The translations under genes and the position numbers were made by a program. A stretch of DNA of 64,000 nt, from contig NZ_JBHTIH010000002.1 in assembly GCF_042677045.1 (NCBI RefSeq), positions 558,001 to 622,000 on the forward strand, in the 5' to 3' direction. Origin of the DNA: Lysobacter_K koreensis. Its GTDB lineage: Bacteria; Pseudomonadota; Gammaproteobacteria; Xanthomonadales; Xanthomonadaceae. Each line of letters starts with the position of its first letter. Positions within the stretch are counted from its first letter, which is position 1. Of the stretch, positions 60,868-64,000 are shown in pieces. The notes below the pieces were generated by a model. The model saw only the letters and a list, made by a program, of their open reading frames with translations. It did no database searches and was not told where the DNA came from.

Positions 60868-61521
60868 ATGTCGACACCCTCGCCTGCACCTGCATCGCCA
60901 CCTGGTGCCAACCGTTTCGCGTCGTGGCTGCCTGCGCGCAAGGCGCTGCTGTGGGTGCTGCTGGCGTTCGTCGCCGGCCTGCTGCTGTTCGCGCTGGTGT
61001 TATCGCGTGGTGGCGACGATTTCTACCGGGCCGGACCCGCGCCGCCGACCGCGGCTGGTCCCGATTACGCGCCGCTGCCGACACCGTTGCCCGCGGGCGG
61101 CCAGGACGCAAGCGGCATGCAGCCGCCGCCCGCGAGCGAGGGCGATCCGGATGAGCGCCCGCAGCTGGTGGAAACGCGCCCGCCCTCGCCGCCCCCGGTG
61201 CCGGCAGCCCCGGCACCGGCGCGCCCGCCCCCCGCGCCCGTGGCCAGTTCGCAGCCGCAACCGATCGCCGGGCAGACGCCCGCGCCGCGCTATCCGCCGC
61301 AGGCGCTGCGACGCGGCGAGCGCGGCACGGTGCTGGTGCGCGTGGAGATCGGCCCGGACGGCGTGCCCGGCGCGGTCAGCGTCGCGAGCAGCAGCGGCTC
61401 GCGCCTGCTCGACCGCGCGGCCGTGGATGCCGTGCGGCGTTGGCGGTTCCGGCCGGCGCAGGCCAATGGCCAACCAACCGTGGGCAGCGTGATGGTGCCA
61501 ATCAGTTTCACTCCGGACTGA
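60868..61521 (+). CDS. TonB-family energy transducer-like protein
   Basis: 217 residues from ATG 60868. One N-terminal membrane helix (ALLWVLLAFVAGLLLFALVL), Pro-rich spacer and a TonB C-terminal domain (YPPQALRRGERGTVLVRVEI then LLDRAAVDAVRRWRFRPAQ). Followed by a paralogous gene. It may couple inner-membrane energy to an outer-membrane receptor, but no ExbB/ExbD genes are nearby. Confidence 0.87.
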   Translation: MSTPSPAPASPPGANRFASWLPARKALLWVLLAFVAGLLLFALVLSRGGDDFYRAGPAPPTAAGPDYAPLPTPLPAGGQDASGMQPPPASEGDPDERPQLVETRPPSPPPVPAAPAPARPPPAPVASSQPQPIAGQTPAPRYPPQALRRGERGTVLVRVEIGPDGVPGAVSVASSSGSRLLDRAAVDAVRRWRFRPAQANGQPTVGSVMVPISFTPD

Positions 61522-61627
61522 AGCTCGCCGCGTTGCCAATATCCTGCCGGCGGCCTCACCGGCCGCTCACGACCGCCTCGCGAAGCTCGGATCCACGCCC
61601 GCGCAGGGCTTTCTGAGGAGCAGGCAC

Positions 61628-62215
61628 ATGGCGGATCCCACCCAGAGCAATTACGAGCGCCCGGCCACCGATGCCGATGTCGCCAGCACCGCGCCGCACG
61701 AGACCGTGCACCGCAAGTCAATCCTGCCGTGGCTGCTGGTCCTGCTGGCGGTGTTGGTGATCGGTTGGTACCTGCTGAGCCGACGCGCGCAGGATGCGCT
61801 GTCGCCCGCGCCGACGCCGATGCAGACCCCCGCCGTGACCGAACCTGCGCCCGGCAGCGACACCACGCCGCGCTCGACCCAGCGACCGGCGCCGCGTCCG
61901 AGCACCGAGCAACCCCGCGTACCGGCACGACCGACCTCCGCGGCGCCCGAGCGCATCGTTGGCCAGAGTCCGGAGCCGTCGTACCCGCCGGAGTCGCTGC
62001 GTCGCGGCGAAGGCGGCACGGTGTTGCTACGGGTGAACGTCGGCGCCGACGGCCGGCCGGGCGAGATCGATTTCGCGCGCCGCAGTGGCTCGCGCGAACT
62101 CGACCGCGCCGCGCAGGACGCGGTGGCCGCTTGGCGCTTCACCCCGGCCACGCAGAACGGCAAGCCAGTCGCGGCCGTGGTCGAGGTACCGATCGAGTTC
62201 AAGCCGCAGCAGTAG
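61628..62215 (+). CDS. TonB-family protein, tandem paralogue
   Basis: 195 residues from ATG 61628, AGGAGCAGGC ribosome site upstream. Same layout as the preceding gene: membrane helix (SILPWLLVLLAVLVIGWYLL), Pro/Thr spacer, TonB C-terminal domain (YPPESLRRGEGGTVLLRVNV). Ends with TAG (62213-62215), a second host gene using amber as stop. Its last 17 bases overlap the convergent aroA. Confidence 0.87.
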   Translation: MADPTQSNYERPATDADVASTAPHETVHRKSILPWLLVLLAVLVIGWYLLSRRAQDALSPAPTPMQTPAVTEPAPGSDTTPRSTQRPAPRPSTEQPRVPARPTSAAPERIVGQSPEPSYPPESLRRGEGGTVLLRVNVGADGRPGEIDFARRSGSRELDRAAQDAVAAWRFTPATQNGKPVAAVVEVPIEFKPQQ

Positions 62216-63527
62216 CGTCCCGCAGGTGCATGCCGGCCGCGAGCGCGGTCGGCATGAACCCGGGGAACGAGGTCGCGACGTTGGCCACGTCGTGGATCCG
62301 CACCTCGCCACTGGCGAGTTGCGCGGCGACCGCGAAACTCATCGCGATGCGGTGGTCGCCATGGCTGCGCACCGCGCCGCCGCCGAAGCGGCCGCCTTCG
62401 ATCACGGCGCCATCCGGCGTTTCGCCAATGTCGATCCCGAGCGCGCGCAAGCCGCTGGCCATCGTTGCAAGCCGATCCGATTCCTTGACCCGCAACTCGG
62501 CCGCGCCGCGGATCGTGGTGCGGCCGGTGGCGCAGGCAGCGGCAATGAACAAGGCCGGGAACTCGTCGATCATGTCCGGCACCAGCTCGACCGGCACCTC
62601 GATGCCGCGCAGTGGCGCGTGGCGCACCAGCAGGTCCGCAACCGGCTCGCCGCCCTGCTCGCGCGCGGTGGTTTCGACGATGTCCGCGCCCATCGCGCGC
62701 AGCACGGCCAGCAGGCCGGTGCGGCGCGGGTTCATGCCGACTGCCTCGAGCTGCAGTTCCGAACCGGGCACCACGCTGGCCGCGACCAGGAAGAACGCCG
62801 CCGAGGAGAAATCGGCCGGCACGCTGACGTCGGTCGCGCGCAGCACGTGGCCACCGGCCAGCCGGGCCTGGCCGGGCGCGTAATCGATCGGCCAACCGAA
62901 CGCGGCCAGCATGCGCTCGGTGTAATCGCGGGTCGGGTGCGGCTCGCGCACCACAGTTTCGCCTTCGGCGTACAGCGCCGCCAGCAGCAGCGCCGACTTG
63001 ACCTGTGCGCTCGCCACCGGCAACGCGTAATCGATGCCGTGCAGGCTGCGGCTGCCGTGGATGCGCAGCGGCGGCAGGCCGCCGGGATCGGTATCGATCA
63101 GCGCCCCCATCGCCGCCAGCGGCTCGGTGATGCGGCGCATCGGGCGTCGCGACAGCGACGCGTCGCCGACCAGCACGCTGTCGAAGCCCTGCCCGGCCAG
63201 CACGCCGGCCAGCAGGCGCATGCCGGTACCGGCGTTGCCGCAATCGAGCGCGTCGCTGGATGCGAGCAAGCCGTGCAGGCCGACGCCGTGGACGATGCGC
63301 TCGCTCGCGCTCGGCGTCTCGATGCGTACCCCGAGTTGCTCGAACACGCGGGCGGTCGCGCGGGTGTCCTCGCCCTCGAGGAACCCGGTGACATGGGTGA
63401 CGCCTTCGGCCAGCGCGCCGAGCATCACCGCGCGGTGCGAGATCGACTTGTCGCCGGGTACCCGCAGCGTGCCGCGCAACGGCGCGCCGGGGGACGCGAT
63501 CCAGTCCTGGCGCGGCGCGTCGCTCAC
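62199..63527 (-). CDS. aroA: 3-phosphoshikimate 1-carboxyvinyltransferase (EPSP synthase)
   Basis: 442 residues from GTG 63527 (GTGA overlap with hisC). Sixth step of the shikimate pathway, joining shikimate-3-phosphate and PEP. Signatures: VPGDKSISHRAVMLGALAEG, LDCGNAGTGMRLLAGVLAGQ, and RVKESDRLATMASGLRALG. Aromatic amino-acid precursor synthesis in the cytosol. Confidence 0.97.
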   Translation of the reverse strand: MSDAPRQDWIASPGAPLRGTLRVPGDKSISHRAVMLGALAEGVTHVTGFLEGEDTRATARVFEQLGVRIETPSASERIVHGVGLHGLLASSDALDCGNAGTGMRLLAGVLAGQGFDSVLVGDASLSRRPMRRITEPLAAMGALIDTDPGGLPPLRIHGSRSLHGIDYALPVASAQVKSALLLAALYAEGETVVREPHPTRDYTERMLAAFGWPIDYAPGQARLAGGHVLRATDVSVPADFSSAAFFLVAASVVPGSELQLEAVGMNPRRTGLLAVLRAMGADIVETTAREQGGEPVADLLVRHAPLRGIEVPVELVPDMIDEFPALFIAAACATGRTTIRGAAELRVKESDRLATMASGLRALGIDIGETPDGAVIEGGRFGGGAVRSHGDHRIAMSFAVAAQLASGEVRIHDVANVATSFPGFMPTALAAGMHLRDATAAA

Positions 63528-64000
63528 CGGACGCTGGCCTGCGGCAACACCGCGTCCAAGGCGGCGAGCAACCGCCGGTTCTCGTCCGCGGTGCCGACGG
63601 TGATGCGCAGGTACTCGGGCAGGCCGTAGCCGGCCATCGGCCGCAGCACCACGCCGCGCTGGATCAGCGCCGCCTCGATCGCCGCGGTGTCGGCACCGAA
63701 CTCGACCAGCACGAAATTGGTCTGCGAGGGCAGCACGCACAGGCCGCGCACGCGCAAGGCGTCGGCCAGGGCGGCGCGCTGCCTGGCGTTGCCTTCGCAA
63801 GTCGCGCGCAGGTGGGCGGCGTCGCCCAGCGCAGCCACGCACGCGGCCAGCGCCGGGCCGTTGACGTTGAAGCTCTCGCGCACGCGCTCCATTACCGCGA
63901 CCAGGCCCGGCGCCGCGATCAGATAGCCCACGCGCAATCCTGCCAGCGCGTACGCCTTGCTGAAGGTGCGGGTGACCAGCAGGTTCGGGAACCACGCCAG
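63524..64000 (-). CDS. hisC: Histidinol-phosphate aminotransferase-like PLP enzyme (partial)
   Basis: C-terminal ~158 residues; the N-terminus lies beyond the window. PLP-binding lysine in LVTRTFSKAYALAGLRVGYL and arginine in PEYLRITVGTADEN mark class I/II aminotransferases of the HisC type. Placed directly upstream of aroA, as in related genomes where it serves histidine and/or aromatic amino-acid transamination. Confidence 0.88.
   Translation of the reverse strand: MAWFPNLLVTRTFSKAYALAGLRVGYLIAAPGLVAVMERVRESFNVNGPALAACVAALGDAAHLRATCEGNARQRAALADALRVRGLCVLPSQTNFVLVEFGADTAAIEAALIQRGVVLRPMAGYGLPEYLRITVGTADENRRLLAALDAVLPQASVR

Overview
The window is a GC-rich gammaproteobacterial chromosome, most likely Xanthomonadaceae of the Lysobacter/Luteimonas type. 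This is inferred from the base composition, the palindromic GTAGGAGCGGC repeat common in that family, and the host gene set. A complete lambda-like prophage of about 38.7 kb (18717-57428) sits inside it, integrated at the 3' end of a tRNA-Ser(TGA) gene, with a 14-bp direct repeat at its two ends.

Host left flank (1-18716): an RND efflux operon (two inner-membrane pumps and one adaptor, minus strand), two small c-type cytochromes, a proline-rich membrane protein, nfuA, phhB, a TonB-C-like lipoprotein, rluC divergent from rne with a long rne leader, a LuxR-type response regulator and an M28 peptidase. Host right flank (57415-64000): tRNA-Ser, a LysR regulator divergent from azoR, serS, two TonB-family genes, aroA and the 3' part of hisC.

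Prophage layout: a tyrosine integrase lies at the left end and an AlpA-like excisionase at the right end, so they are neighbours once the genome circularises. A switch region near 49.0 kb has divergent Cro-like and CI-like genes and five copies of a 13-bp operator. Rightward from it run recombination (Erf, YqaJ-type exonuclease), Lar-like and a SpoT/MESH1-like HD gene. Leftward run a tR1-like terminator, a CII-position regulator, replication genes, a nin-like block with a RuvC-like resolvase, then lysis genes (holin, SAR endolysin, secreted serine protease, Rz/Rz1) and finally the virion genes (terminase, portal, scaffold, SU10-type capsid protein, tail and ejection proteins).

Main discovery: the virion genes are written in a different genetic code. 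Reading 20.8-39.4 kb on the minus strand with the standard code breaks 15 genes at 20 places. All 20 breaks are TAG; none is TAA, TGA or a frameshift. In each case the frame continues to a clean TAA or TGA that abuts or overlaps the next gene. No prophage gene annotated here ends in TAG. At 39199-39273, just upstream of the first TAG-bearing genes in transcription order, lies a tRNA gene with anticodon CTA whose body and identity positions resemble tRNA-Gln. The context of the TAG in the capsid protein (W-TAG-T-D-S-L) also fits Gln. Early, replication and lysis genes contain no in-frame TAG. Host genes do use TAG as a stop (rne, one TonB-family gene). The simplest reading is a temperate phage that switches to a TAG=Gln code for virion production only, by placing its suppressor tRNA in the late transcript after the lysis genes and before the recoded genes.
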